DNA of 23,906 nt from Phallusia fumigata (Eukaryota; Chordata; Ascidiacea; Phlebobranchia; Ascidiidae), in the NCBI GenBank assembly GCA_008931825.1, contig QXVZ01012490.1, positions 1 to 23,906 of the forward strand, written 5' to 3'. Below are positions 10,827-21,799 of this stretch, in pieces (positions within the stretch are counted from its first letter, which is position 1; every line of letters begins with the position of its first letter). The notes under the pieces were generated by a model. The model was not told the origin of the DNA, did not search any database, and saw nothing but the letters and a program-made list of their open reading frames with translations. Both the position numbers and the translations under genes were made by a program.

Positions 10827-13800
10827 TTACATAGCTGTCAGAATGTAGTTGAAGTAAAAATTGTGGGCAGTTCCTGTCAAGGCGACTCGGTTATTGGTCA
10901 TCCTTGTATTTTTCTCGTAGTCTGTGTAACTCAAAGAGCTGGATCCAGACGAGCCAAGTTTCTGAACAATCAAATATGTGTTACTGATCTGTTTGCCTAC
11001 GGTTTTATATGCGGTGAGCTTTTAACCTAACCACGCCGATTTTTTCCCATCTGGACAGTTTTTTTTAACAATGCAGTTTGGTCAGACGATATCGCAATAT
11101 TTGGTAGAGACGATATGACTTGAGAATTTTCTCTCAAAAATAAATTAGGACCTATCAATAAATCTTTCAATGAAACGATGTATTAACTGCCAATACAGCA
11201 CAGTAAAGATATTTTATTCTGTAAGTTCAATCTAATGATTTTTTTTTATCTGGTAATGGGGTCCGAGAATAAACCCTCTTTCGTGGTTTAACGTACCCGC
11301 ATTTAGGCTTCAAACATTTATTTTTGTTAGTTTTGAAAGATGTAAGAACTATAACCATGTGTTAAGTGTCGATGCTAAATCCAATACCTTTAAAACGTGT
11401 TATGGCATATTTTGATGATTTTATGTCCAAATAAAATAGTCAAACTATTTTATATATTTTTGAAGTACTATTGTATTGGGCACACCAAATTACTCAATAT
11501 TTTTAACACCCATTTATAGCATATGAGCAAAATCATTTTTAGACACCAACATACTGGGCTTGATGCAGTGAAGAATATCTGTATGATTGAAGGGTCGCTA
11601 GTTCCGTATACTTGATATAACAAGTATTGGATGTTGTACGTTCCGGCAGTCAACGATCCACTATTCCATCTGTAGTTTCCACTGCCGTCCGCTCCCAAAT
11701 TGCCTTCTTCCTGCCAATATTTTTGCCAGTCTTAAATATATGGGTTAATTCAAATCCTCTTCGAATGTGTAGCGGTCTCATGACACTTAACCGTCTCCAA
11801 CGTCAACGACGCAAATACGACAGTTTGCGTGACTTACATAGATATCAAATAATACACGTTTGCAGACACCTGTTGCATAACACGAGCAACATATGAACAT
11901 TTTAAACAGTCCTTGATCTCGAAATTTCACTGTCGAGTGTTTACATAAATCGTAGATATACGGTCGCCCGCAGTTGTGTGAAGTAATAAATAAAAAAGGG
12001 TCGCTACTATTCTTCGGATAAGCGTTTGCAAAATAACTTTGAAGTGGACTGGACTCCGATGTTAACTGTAAAATAGCGACACGTGAACTGCGCACTGCGC
12101 ACTGCGCACTGCGCACTGCGCACTGCTGATTTCAACAGGAAAACAACTTTCCGCCGCGATATTACAGAGTCGACGTTTGGTGACTGTCAACCTCGAGAGT
12201 GGGTAGTTTATGTAAGGCAAGCCATAACGTTATAAGTTAGGAAATAGTCTAGTTAAACATTACGAACAATGTGCGATTTGATATAGACGCATTTTTATTT
12301 GTCTATTTCTACGTTAACTGTAAATTACTGTTATAGCTTTTCATATTATGTAATTATTTGAGCAATCTTTTGATTTCAATCAACCAACACTGCCGTTAAG
12401 GAACAAGTGTGGCGTTTCTGTTAGTCTTGGTTATAAGCACAATGCGACGTCAGAATAAAAATTAGTTACACTTTATTCCATTGGATTCCATGGCAACGCC
12501 TGCAACAACTCACTCACGACGTAACTATGCCGGTTGCAACGGCAAATAAATCGCAACCTGAAAAAGGTTTGTTAGAATTGTGCCTTGGTATCACATTTAC
12601 GAATAGCAAACCGTATTTGTGTACAAAGAGATTTGTTACCTGGATAAAATATTGACGAGAAGCTCCATCACGATTTAATATCAGCATGGACACCACGAAT
12701 GGATGTAACGCTTTGCATACTACCAAGTAATCGCCGTCCGGATCGCTGAAAACAGATTTAATTAGGATGTAAACAAATCTATTCATACTCGCGACACAAG
12801 CAAAATGCGAAGTTTGCAGTAAAAAATAGTTTCCAGTTTTAAGTGGGTTTAAAACAGCGGCACGATTTTTTTGCACTACAACAAATTACATGTAGGTATT
12901 TGCCGCACGAACGAGTCATGTCGGGTCATTTGCGAGTAACTCGAGTCATTTATCAGTGACAAGAGTCAGGCATTTGTTAATGGCTTGATTCATGCTAAGT
13001 GGCTCCACTCAAGTTAAATCTTTGAAACAAACTGAAACGACTTTACACAGTTATACACTGTCTAAAATTTTGTAGTTACATATCACTTACCTGTAGGTCC
13101 AGTTGTAATAGACTTGTACCTTACTTCCACGGGATTTCCACACGTGAAGCTGGATTCGCAAATTTAAAAACAATTATTTAAATTTACTTTTCTCATCTTT
13201 GTCAAAACAGTTTGTAAGTAGTGAAATTGTTTGGGACGCAAAGAATCGAACAAAAACTGAGATCCACAGTATGATTTATTAGTTTCCCGATTTAAATAAG
13301 TTGTCATTGTACCTTATTTCCTGTGTCGTACATATCTCTTCCACCATCACCAATGCTGTAGTTGTTGCTGCCGTCGTAAACAAATTTGTAGTAACCCGTT
13401 AAACTGCGTGGAAAGATTCTTGATGCTGAACTAGAAAGGAGCTCAACGAATGAAAAGCCTGTAAAAAATACACTTCAGAATATAAACTTTTTATTCGTAT
13501 TACGTGAGTGAGGTATGTTGCTTGCATACTCCCGCACGTATCTGACTTATATCCTGCCAGGCACTTCGTAACACGTGCAGAGTCGCTAAGGGAACGGCAT
13601 TGCTATAGTTACTCAAATGAGAAAGTCTGTTCTTCTTGTAAGTCAATCGTAACATATATGATGCAATGATGTATGTAGTTATACACCCATGTGAATATAT
13701 CAAACCCAGTGAGGACAGTGTCTGATCAAATACGACCTGTGACGTAGCTCCCGCGACATCGTCACCGCCCGACGACAGCCAAAAGCCCTAGTTCTAAAAC

Positions 13801-16800
13801 GGAAGTCGATTTCATTGTACTTTTGTGGGTTGCTAAAGGTTGCTGTTTTTCGTTTAAAAATCGTCAGATGTAAATTTAAATCAAATTGTTCTTAAACCGA
13901 GACTCTTTAAACACAAAATAGAAAATACAAGCTTGACAACACTATATATGGCGATATTGACATGGCAGAAATGAATGTTAAAAATTATCAACATACCTTG
14001 AATCGGGCACTGCACATCAACGCTGCTTGATGTTGGAGATGGTGTGATTGTGGTATCTGAGGTAAAAAATTCAAAAATAACCTCATCCATTTTCGGACAC
14101 CGGTGGCATTTTAACTTCAATTGACATTCTTTCGTGTAAGTATTTTTCGTAACTCAAATAAAGTAGTATAACATTAAAAACTGCATCATAAATATAACTG
14201 AGGCCCAAAATGTCCATCGACCCAAGTATTTAACATATGTTTTCTAGTCACACATTGAAAAAGTGAATATTCAAAGGACTTTGTACGTACCTTCTTCTTG
14301 CACAGGTCCACTTTCAAATTGCTGCAAAGCGGTAACTATGCTTGACATGTTGTGCTGTAATGTGTCTGAAGATGAATAAAAGTTACAAGTTACAAAACAA
14401 CAAACTTTGAACAATGAAAACCTATATCTTCGTTAAGGGCTGGATTGAAACCTTGGTGCTGGTTAAAGATAGACTTCGAAAAATTAGGAGATGGCATAAG
14501 AACGTGAGGTAACTCAGGAAAAAATGTTTTAGTTACCTTGTACATCGCATAGCCCTACAAGCCCTGGGCCCGGAGGTACTTTCGCCCAACTTGTATGAAA
14601 GACAACGCATATTTGAGAAACTGATGTTTTTTTTAGCACGATTCAGCTCAGTCAACGAGAAATTGCCTGAAAGACGTATTAAAATTTGCCAAGGGAGAAA
14701 AAGGTTTCCTTTTTTCGAAAAACAAAGATTTTGACAGTTGGGAGCACCTTTGTCAGGGGCCGGGCATTTCCTCTTTGGAATGGAATGGTGGGCATTTAGT
14801 GACAGCACGACAAATAGAACGTCACGGTACAATTGGGGCCAAATCCTTGTGATCGTTAGATTAAGGTTTAAATTTTAACCCGGATCACTGCGTTTTCCTA
14901 AGCTTGAGTGGTGTAACTCTAATGTTGTAGAATCTATTAAACTGAAAAACTGCGATGCAGAAAATGCAAGCAGCTTGATAGCTGTACGTCAATGCACCTA
15001 ACCAGTCAAGCGTTTTTCATCAAGCTAAGAAAACCAACAAGAAAACAAATATTGCGTTGGATCACCGACCCGGAAGTAGCGAGGCTTTAATTGCAACGAA
15101 GTTTGTGTCATGATAATATTCTTTTTTCCGTGGTCTTGTTTACTTCCGGGAATGAGCTGCTGGAAAGGAAATAGCCACAACGCAAAAAGCTCCTCTCGGC
15201 TAATTAATTTGTGTTAATACCGCTCGCTGTTCCAATCAGGATCATTTTAGTTGAGTCATCTAGTTGCTACGCACTAACAAACCACGTAAAGTTAGAGATG
15301 GCATGTTGTGATCGTTTCCACCAATGCACAGAGCATCGGACGGTGTAAAACGGAGAGTTTTGTTTCGGTTCTATCAACCTCGCCAACCACCACACATCGC
15401 ACGTGGCAAATATTAACACGGAATAAACTTACACCTTCGTGTCAAGCACGACAACAAGGCGACTTTTGCAGACAAGAAAAGTCCACTGAAGCTAATTACA
15501 TGAAGATTAGGAACGGATTCTTCAAGTAAAGAATTTGATTTTCGTGTGGTGCAATAGCAAGTTTTACTTGTCACCCTTTTAAAGTGAGTCACAAAGCATA
15601 TTGCGGAACTGAAGTTAGTGTTTGTCACGAGTTGCTTTTCTTTCGGCTCGATTCGTCATTTTCGAATTTATTATCCGGGCCACTACGTGATGTGACTCCA
15701 ATCATGAACTGAAACTTTGTGCATGAATGGTTTGTTTACGAAAGTGAAGCTATTTTTGGCACGAACTCAGTCCAATGACGGTGGCAATTACAAACCGCGA
15801 TTGCACCACACGGAACTAAGATTGTTTTGACATTTTTTGCATGGCTTTCAATACTTGAAACTGCGCTTTTTTAAAGGTTGATGTAAATGGGCCCAGATGA
15901 CATTCTTGTTTACGAATTGCGATGGTTAAAAGTGCGAGACCTTTTTATGGAAGGTTATGTCAGTGATAGTTTTGTGACAAAACCCATTGCAACAGTTTTG
16001 TAATTACAAAACATGCAATACACCCTTGTCATGTTTGTCTTCTACAAACATCTCCACAGATTTTATGGCACTGACCTTGATAGTTTGTGTTCACCTGTGT
16101 TAAAATTTTCAAATTGGTAATTCCTATCATTAAAACTCATTAAATTGTGATAACAAATGACTAAACAAATGATAACTCGGTACCAGTAATGGTATTAACC
16201 TTTCAAAGTTGACAACGTTGTTTCAATAGGTCCGATGGTGCTGGTTGTAGTATTGAGAAGTTGCAGACAATTTGCATATAATGCTGAATAAAAATTTGCA
16301 TATAATGCTGAATCTTTACTTGCTTAACCCTTTATGTTGATAAAACGACTTACCCCGTGTACTTTGGTCGCCAGTTTTGCAGTTTGCCCTTGTTTGGTTG
16401 CTTATTTCCAGCAAAGTGTCTAAAATTACGTAAGCCCGTCAAATTGAGAGCCTGGTGTGGATCTGGTTACTCAGATATGTTAACTATGGGTGCTTAATAC
16501 ACAAAATCTGCGTTTTTAAACGTCACAACTCCTAATTTGTTGCAAGCATTCTGAGAAGGAGACACCATGTACAATACACGTATGTAGACAAATCCAAATT
16601 AGACATACAAATAAAATGTCGAAACTCTGTTACCTTCGTAGCCTGTGTTTTGCGTTTGGATCGCATTTACTTTGCTTGATATCGAAGTGATGTTTTGTTT
16701 TAACTCTTCTATAAAAGAAACTTGGGATATAAAATGTGTTGTATAGCTTTTATAATTCCTTGTTAAAATTGTTGGAAACCATTGTTAAAATCAACGTAAG

Positions 16801-19800
16801 CAGCTGAGAAACAGCCCAATTTTATTTTGGCATAGTGCAATCAGAATTTATGAGGGTCACAGTTATTGCGCTAAGTTACGTAAGCAATAAACTTTACTTA
16901 ATAAAACACAGTTTAATCATAATAAAAGTGAATTGGTTGGTAATTAATAATTGCGTTTGCACTACAAAGCGTTTCTTGCTTTTGATATAAACAGATCCAA
17001 AACGCTTTCTTTATTCACAAACAACCTTTGGCCTTGTATTTTTGTAATTTACAAATCAATAAAAACAGCCTTATCGCATGTGTCACACTTGTCATTTACA
17101 GAAATCTCCAAGCATTCAGATTTTGGCACTGACCTCTATAGTTTGCGTGTTGAGCCTGGATTGATTCTAAATGACTTGATACGGAAGTCAGGTTTCTTTC
17201 TAGTTGACCTGTGTTGAAATTTTAAAAGTGGTAAAGCCTATTATCAAAAAAAATTAAATTGTAACTTCAAATGACTCAACAAAGACTGGATAATGAAAAG
17301 GGTTTTACCTTTTAAAGCTGTTAATATTGTTTCAATGGATCCAATGTTGTCGGTTGCAGTGTTTAGACGATGCAGAAAATTTGCATACAATGCTGAATAA
17401 CAAAGCATGTTGGAACAAGTTAGATACGGAAACACTTCAAAACGCTGGAGATGGTTCAAAATTTAAAAGATTTAAAGGTGGAAAAAATCTTAGACGTGAG
17501 TTTAAAGTAAATTTCCCTACCAGTTTAATGATATTAAACGAAAGATAATTTATTAAACGGAGATAATTTCGGGACGACAAAAACATGCACTTTAATAAGA
17601 CGTACTCACCACTTGTATTTTGGTCGCGAGTTTCGCGGTTTGCCAATGTTCGATTGCTGATTTCCAACATGGTGTCTAAAACATTTCATTTATGTTAAAC
17701 TCATTACGTCCTTCCGGAATGGTTATCTAGATATGGTAGTTGTGAGTTAAGAACAGTAGACCTAAACTCCTGGACTCGCGTGTTTGGATGATGTGCTGTA
17801 CAATTTCTCACAGCCAGGGTTTTAAATCTTATCATTCACTAAACATTAGAGATTTCAGCACATTGCTTTGTCATTCTAAACGACCTGCCTTGCAAAACGT
17901 AAAGCCAAAGACAACTGCTTTTCTANCTCGTTATGCTGTCAGCCATTGCGGACAGGTTATGTTGGACCAAACCTGCAGAGACAAGTTTTTTAGTTGTTGA
18001 ACTCATTAAAATAGAGAAAATACAAGGTTTTAGTTGGCGGTTATTTAAAAACCCTAAGCTTTGCTGACACAGCACAGATAATTAACCATTTAGTTTATTT
18101 CGCGCTCTTCGAGCAGCGGGGTGGCGAATAACCCTGGGGTCACCTTGTCAGCCACCCCTAACTTCGAGGCCGGTTAAGATGCACAAAAACAATCACAAGC
18201 ATGTGAACGTGGAAAAAGTAACACGAAAGCAAATAAGTGAAAAACAGAAAAAATATGTAAATAAATGAAACAAGGAAACGGATGTGGAGGTGACGCGTGA
18301 AAACAGGAATTGGGAAAGCGAGAAAGTCAAAACACAAAAAACAACAACAACACGAGACGCATGGCGATAACATAAAAAGAAACAAAAAACAACACGAGCA
18401 ATGAAATCAGTAAAGAAATGTAGAAAAAACATTGGAATAAATAAAGCGAGGAAAACGGATGTACAGGTGAACGCAAAAATGTGAGATAATGAGCAGGTAA
18501 CTTGCGAAAAAAAGCAAACAAAACAAACAAATGGTGGAGACGCATGGGAGCAACATAAGATAAAGGGAAAAATCGTGAACGATGAAATCGAAAACAATTA
18601 AGCATAAACAATTGAGTGGCAAAAAAACTGAATAAACGTGAACAAAAGCAAATCAATGGACAACAGAGAAACTGCTTGAACAAATAAAACAATCATGTGA
18701 GTAAAAGTAGGTAATTAAAAATTGCGACAAACAAGTGGTGGAGACATATGGCAACAACATGAGAGAAAGGGACTTGAAAATGAAAACAAACATAAACAAT
18801 GGAGCCGTACAAAGATTCTGCCGCGTTGGATTTTTTCGCAACAACAACATGTGCTTGGACAAGGTCATTTTTGTCAACAAAGGATGGTGGAATTTATTTT
18901 ATGATGTTGCTCTTTGCGTAGGAGACGAATTTGGGGTAGTTAAGTGTTCGAGCGGAATTCGGAATTTGGCTCCATAGGTTAATTGAGAGATATTTTAGGC
19001 TTTTTGAACCGGAGTTTGTTTGCACCTGTGGATGATAGTAGTTGTCGAGTTTACTTTGCCTGGTGTTGTGGTTGTGGATTTGCGATGTCGAGCTAAAATA
19101 CGAGTTAAACACCAAAGGCAGGAGGTGTTTTTCTGATTTGTACACAAATTTGAGGATTTCCAATTGAAGCATAGCATTTATTGGAAGTATGCGACGGTCT
19201 TTGTAAATTAGAGTATTTCTTTTCTTTGTAAATGTGTTCCAATTAGAGTATTTCTTATAATTCTGCTTTCCTTTTTTTGCAGTACTTGAATGTGGGCCAA
19301 ATTGGTGGAGTAAGCACGCCCCGAGGCATCCAGACAAATTAATTATATGTCTTTCCGGAATTGCTCAACCAAATAGGCCCCAAAGGCTTGATGACGCAAC
19401 TTGATTGACCTTGCAGGTTGCTTAAATGCATATGGCAGAAAGCATGCATACTACCAAGCCTGCGTACCTCAATTGAGAAATACGCAGAACTTACCTTGAA
19501 ATTCGAAATTTTTGCTCCTTATACTTTTCAAATCGATTTCAATGTTTCGTATGCTCTGATGCAGATTGTCTGCCAACCGCAACAAAATATTGATGCAACA
19601 GTTTTTAACAATTAAAAGCGTTTGTTACGTCTCTTCTTCAAGGTATTGAAACAAATACGTATTTTCAAAACGGTTAATCAGGTTGTACTTGATTTAACAT
19701 TTACAAACATCTATTTTAGGCGGCATCGAAAGTGAAAGGAACAGAAAAGGCTTGTATAGCAATAACTTACCCTGCGGTAATTTAAATTGGTCATCAGGAA

Positions 19801-21350
19801 TATTCTTGTTAGAGATTTTTTGACTTGCCGCCTGCTGCTGTTTGGCTGAACACCCTACAATAAAATTTAGGTTATAATGTAACGACGAATGTCTAGGAAA
19901 TTACTTACCTTCTATGATACCTTCTATCTTCGTCGAAATCTAAAACAAATATATTTATTTTAGATTAATTCGCATTTTGAAATAAAGTAATTTTCCACAA
20001 CCTTAATCACACGACGGCTTAACTAGGTTTTGCTTTTTGTGCAGTGCTATGTATGTGAGTTGGTCGTTATCGTTAGCAAGACTTTTTTATGACAAACCCT
20101 CCACAATAAATAAGTGCCTGTATATAATTCACGGTTGATGACTAAAGTCGATGCAGCAACCCACAAATACAAGGTTGTCACGGGCAGTAAGCAGCATTGT
20201 CTGCAGCCAAAATTATTCTCAGCACTAAGCCATATTCGACCTCTAAGGTTTCACATCAATCTATAGGTAGTGGTAAAGGAAACCGACCTGCAGATGGGAT
20301 TCGAACCCGCGTTCTCAAACCAGACGTATCGAATTTCGTTGGNATATTCGACCTCTAAGGTTTCACATCAATCTATAGGTAGTGGTAAAGGAAACCGACC
20401 TGCAGATGGGATTCGAACCCGCGTTTTCAAACCAGACGTATCGAATTTCGTTGGCAAAGTCGGATCTCACCTCCAGGTACAAAACAGTACATTTTGGGCT
20501 TCCTTAAACCTACCGAAAAATGAAGAGCCACAAATCCGACAGCGCAAATTATAAGTAAAGAGATTTGGCAAAGCCACATTAGCTTGAGATTTCGTTGGAC
20601 GCTTTTAATCGATTTCAGTGTCTCATCACGACTTTTGTCGTTTCTGAAATCGTAAACTCTTTGTTCCGTTTCTGCAAAACAAACATCAAAATTAGAAAAA
20701 ATAAAAACCCAAATACAACAATAAAAGAACACAGCGTTTGTGGGCTTTTGTTGTTTTCAACCTTTGATCCTGGTGCCATTGTGTATACTTGTTTACAGCA
20801 GGTGCGCATTTCGCTATCTGTTGTATATGTTATCTCATCTTCGTACTGATATGTTTGTCTTTAATTGGCAAATTTATGCATTTTGACACTGATGTTGCTT
20901 ATAGATCCAATTTAACAAACAAAACAAACAATTATGTGAACCTGGCAAAAACTCTGACAACCACTGTGTGAGTAGTGCACAGAATCTTTATTAACTACGG
21001 TTCAAATTTTCGGATAGATACAAAGGACAATAGCCATACGTGAACTCGTGGTTAAAAATTTCTGTGTATTCGAGTCTTCGTAGGAGACACGAGCCAAATC
21101 AATTTCAATGACACAAATTTCGTTAATATTAAAACCCTATTAACGATTTACAGCGATCAGTTCAATAATCATTAAGACTTCAATTGATTTGAGTCATTAC
21201 ATCACTGCCAAAAAGATGAAGCGCATTTTTTAAAAATTTCAGATAAATTCTAACTTTTACGTCAATTGGAGGTCAAAAATGCTACTTACCATTTTCTAGG
21301 AATGCCATTGGAATTCCGGGCGCATTATCTTCATGATCTGAGCCAGTCAT
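10827..21350 (-). CDS. Copy A: long-stalk type II membrane protein, 17 exons, 506 aa (unnamed family)
   Basis: Spliced model, exons in transcription order: 21350-21290, 20671-20514, 19939-19909, 19854-19771, 19569-19495, 17675-17610, 17392-17309, 16708-16634, 16419-16354, 16283-16200, 14365-14291, 14056-13997, 13458-13313, 13149-13091, 12745-12640, 11710-11555, 10961-10827. Lengths sum to 1521, all junctions are AG/GT, and the frame stays open to TAA. There is no signal peptide. Residues 1-50 are polar (cytoplasmic tail), 51-73 are a hydrophobic span (LMWLCQISLLIICAVGF), 74 to about 300 form a stalk with repeated L..I..I..L spacing, and about 305-506 form the ectodomain with DGGRDMYD, NYNWTYSDPDG-like and LGADGSGNY motifs. 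The ectodomain exons are 68-83% identical to copy B by eye. The tail lacks the YVNP motif of the other copies; it has a VYDF tyrosine nearer the membrane. I recognise no named family; a receptor or ligand role is inferred from architecture only. Exon 10 has a weak donor (GTTAAT) and a duplicated acceptor. Confidence 0.85.
12087..12125. repeat. Heptamer microsatellite ACTGCGC x5.5
   Basis: Five perfect 7-bp units and a partial one in the copy A intron between exons 15 and 16. The unit resembles ACTCTGC at 583. Confidence 0.85.
12909..13018. repeat. ACGAGTC/GACTCGAG repeat fragment
   Basis: AACGAGTCATGTCGGGTC and TAACTCGAGTCATTT words in the copy A intron between exons 14 and 15, in the same position as the fragment at 4867-4928 in copy B. 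Confidence 0.4.
14366..16199. other. 1.8-kb intron of copy A (exons 10-11), nothing else found
   Basis: I looked for further 66-, 75- or 84-bp stalk exons here and found none with good splice sites. Parts (around 15640-15670) resemble the corresponding copy B intron near 6530, so it is an expanded homologous intron. No repeat or RNA gene recognised. Confidence 0.4.
16200..17675 (-). repeat. Tandemly duplicated stalk-exon module inside copy A
   Basis: Exon pair 17675-17610 (66 bp) and 17392-17309 (84 bp) is repeated as 16419-16354 and 16283-16200. Residues match at about 13/21 and 17/27 by eye. Flanking intron sequence also matches (for example about 17120-17310 with 16070-16200), so a genomic segment of about 1.1-1.25 kb was duplicated. 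Each pair is preceded or followed by a 75-bp exon (19569-19495, 16708-16634, 14365-14291), giving the cycle 75-66-84-75-66-84-75. All junctions are phase 1, so modules can be gained or lost without shifting the frame. Confidence 0.75.
16271..16313 (-). repeat. 24-bp duplication that doubles the exon 10 splice acceptor
   Basis: TTTGCATATAATGCTGAATA-type sequence is repeated 24 bp apart, so two CAG acceptors exist (16284-16286 and 16308-16310). Use of the farther one would add eight residues in frame (LYANFYSA-like). Confidence 0.6.
17926..17926. other. Single N assembly gap
   Basis: N in the long copy A intron between exons 5 and 6. Unlike the other three Ns, the flanks are not duplicated, so the true missing length is unknown. 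Confidence 0.8.
18180..18800 (-). repeat. T-rich (minus strand) imperfect tandem array, ~180-200-bp unit
   Basis: Landmarks recur: GGAAACGGATGTGGAGGTGA (18274) and GGAAAACGGATGTACAGGTG (18451); AGACGCATGGCGATAACAT (18355), AGACGCATGGGAGCAACAT (18537) and AGACATATGGCAACAACAT (18741). The array lies immediately 3' of the LINE reading frame on the same strand and may be that element's 3' region. Long phenylalanine/cysteine-rich open frames across it are low-complexity artefacts. Confidence 0.65.
18894..19337 (-). mobile_element. Non-LTR retrotransposon (LINE) 3' fragment, C-terminus of the polymerase ORF
   Basis: A 147-codon open stretch reads IYKDRRILPINAMLQLEILK, later IHNHNTRQSKLDNYYHPQ, then LKYLSINLWSQIPNSAR and ends YAKSNIIK. 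This order (ILP..., H.HNTRQS, LW..IP) is the hallmark of the C-terminal tail of jockey/CR1-like LINE polyproteins, downstream of the reverse transcriptase. The catalytic core is absent, so this is a 5'-truncated copy, typical of LINE insertion. It sits inside a copy A intron on the same strand as the gene. Confidence 0.8.
20232..20454 (-). mobile_element. tRNA-derived SINE-like remnant, present twice around an N gap
   Basis: 20232-20342 and 20344-20454 differ by one base and flank the N at 20343, so this is one locus from two alleles. Minus strand carries GGGTTCGAATCCC (at 20296-20308 and 20408-20420), a perfect pol III B-box. A flanking AAGGTTTCACAT stretch matches copy B intron 2. No complete tRNA cloverleaf or clear A-box was seen, so I call a SINE remnant and not a tRNA gene. 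Confidence 0.55.
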
Positions 21351-21441
21351 TGTAAAATCCCCGGTGCCTACAGTCTAAAGAGTCCTGTATAGCTCAGCAA
21401 TAAATTGTCAACAATCAGGTAAGGAAACTGAACAGGCAAAA

Positions 21442-21551
21442 GCGTTCAATGCAAAACTGTGCTTACAACCCGAATGTGCTCATGATTGCATTCCCACTTC
21501 CGCGTAAAACTTGCTGACCCAGCAACCACACCAGCAACGAAGGAGATTTCC
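21442..21551 (-). promoter_or_regulatory. Copy A upstream block: MARE-like and kappaB-like sites
   Basis: Contains GCGTTCAATGCAAA (21442-21455), TGCTGACCCAGCA (21512-21524) and GGAGATTTCC (21542-21551) about 192 bp above the ATG, in the same order as copies B and C. ACTTCCGCGTAAAACTTGC just before the MARE-like site also matches the others. No TATA-like match equivalent to copies B and C was seen. Confidence 0.4.
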
Positions 21552-21799
21552 CACCGCAGTTGATTTCCGATCAAGGAAATAAGCCTTGTATTGCAAACCC
21601 TTGCTAACTTTCATTTCTGAGATTGCTATGTTCTTTGCATAAGATACGAGCAAGGATTTGAAAACCATGTTAAAATCAATATATTCCGCTACAGGATTTT
21701 GATTTGGTTTTTGACACTACAAAAGACTTGCTAATTTATCGGTTTTTAGGGGTGAACATTTACTGGAAAAGTTCAGTTTGTGGGTGGTTTTAACACGAT

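Noticed and set aside
11787-12116. 109-codon minus-strand open frame
   Set aside because: It runs across the ACTGCGC heptamer repeat in an intron and has no counterpart in copy B.
14533-14832. Possible extra copy A exon with a CAAG/GTAACT donor at 14536
   Set aside because: The open frame shows no stalk-like pattern, no matching exon size, and exons 10 and 11 already join in phase without it.
18193-18692. Minus-strand open frames of 121-134 codons rich in F, C and S
   Set aside because: They come from T-rich repeat sequence open in several frames at once; no homology-like pattern.
20296-20454. tRNA gene
   Set aside because: Only the B-box region fits; I could not find a matching A-box, anticodon arm or closing acceptor stem.
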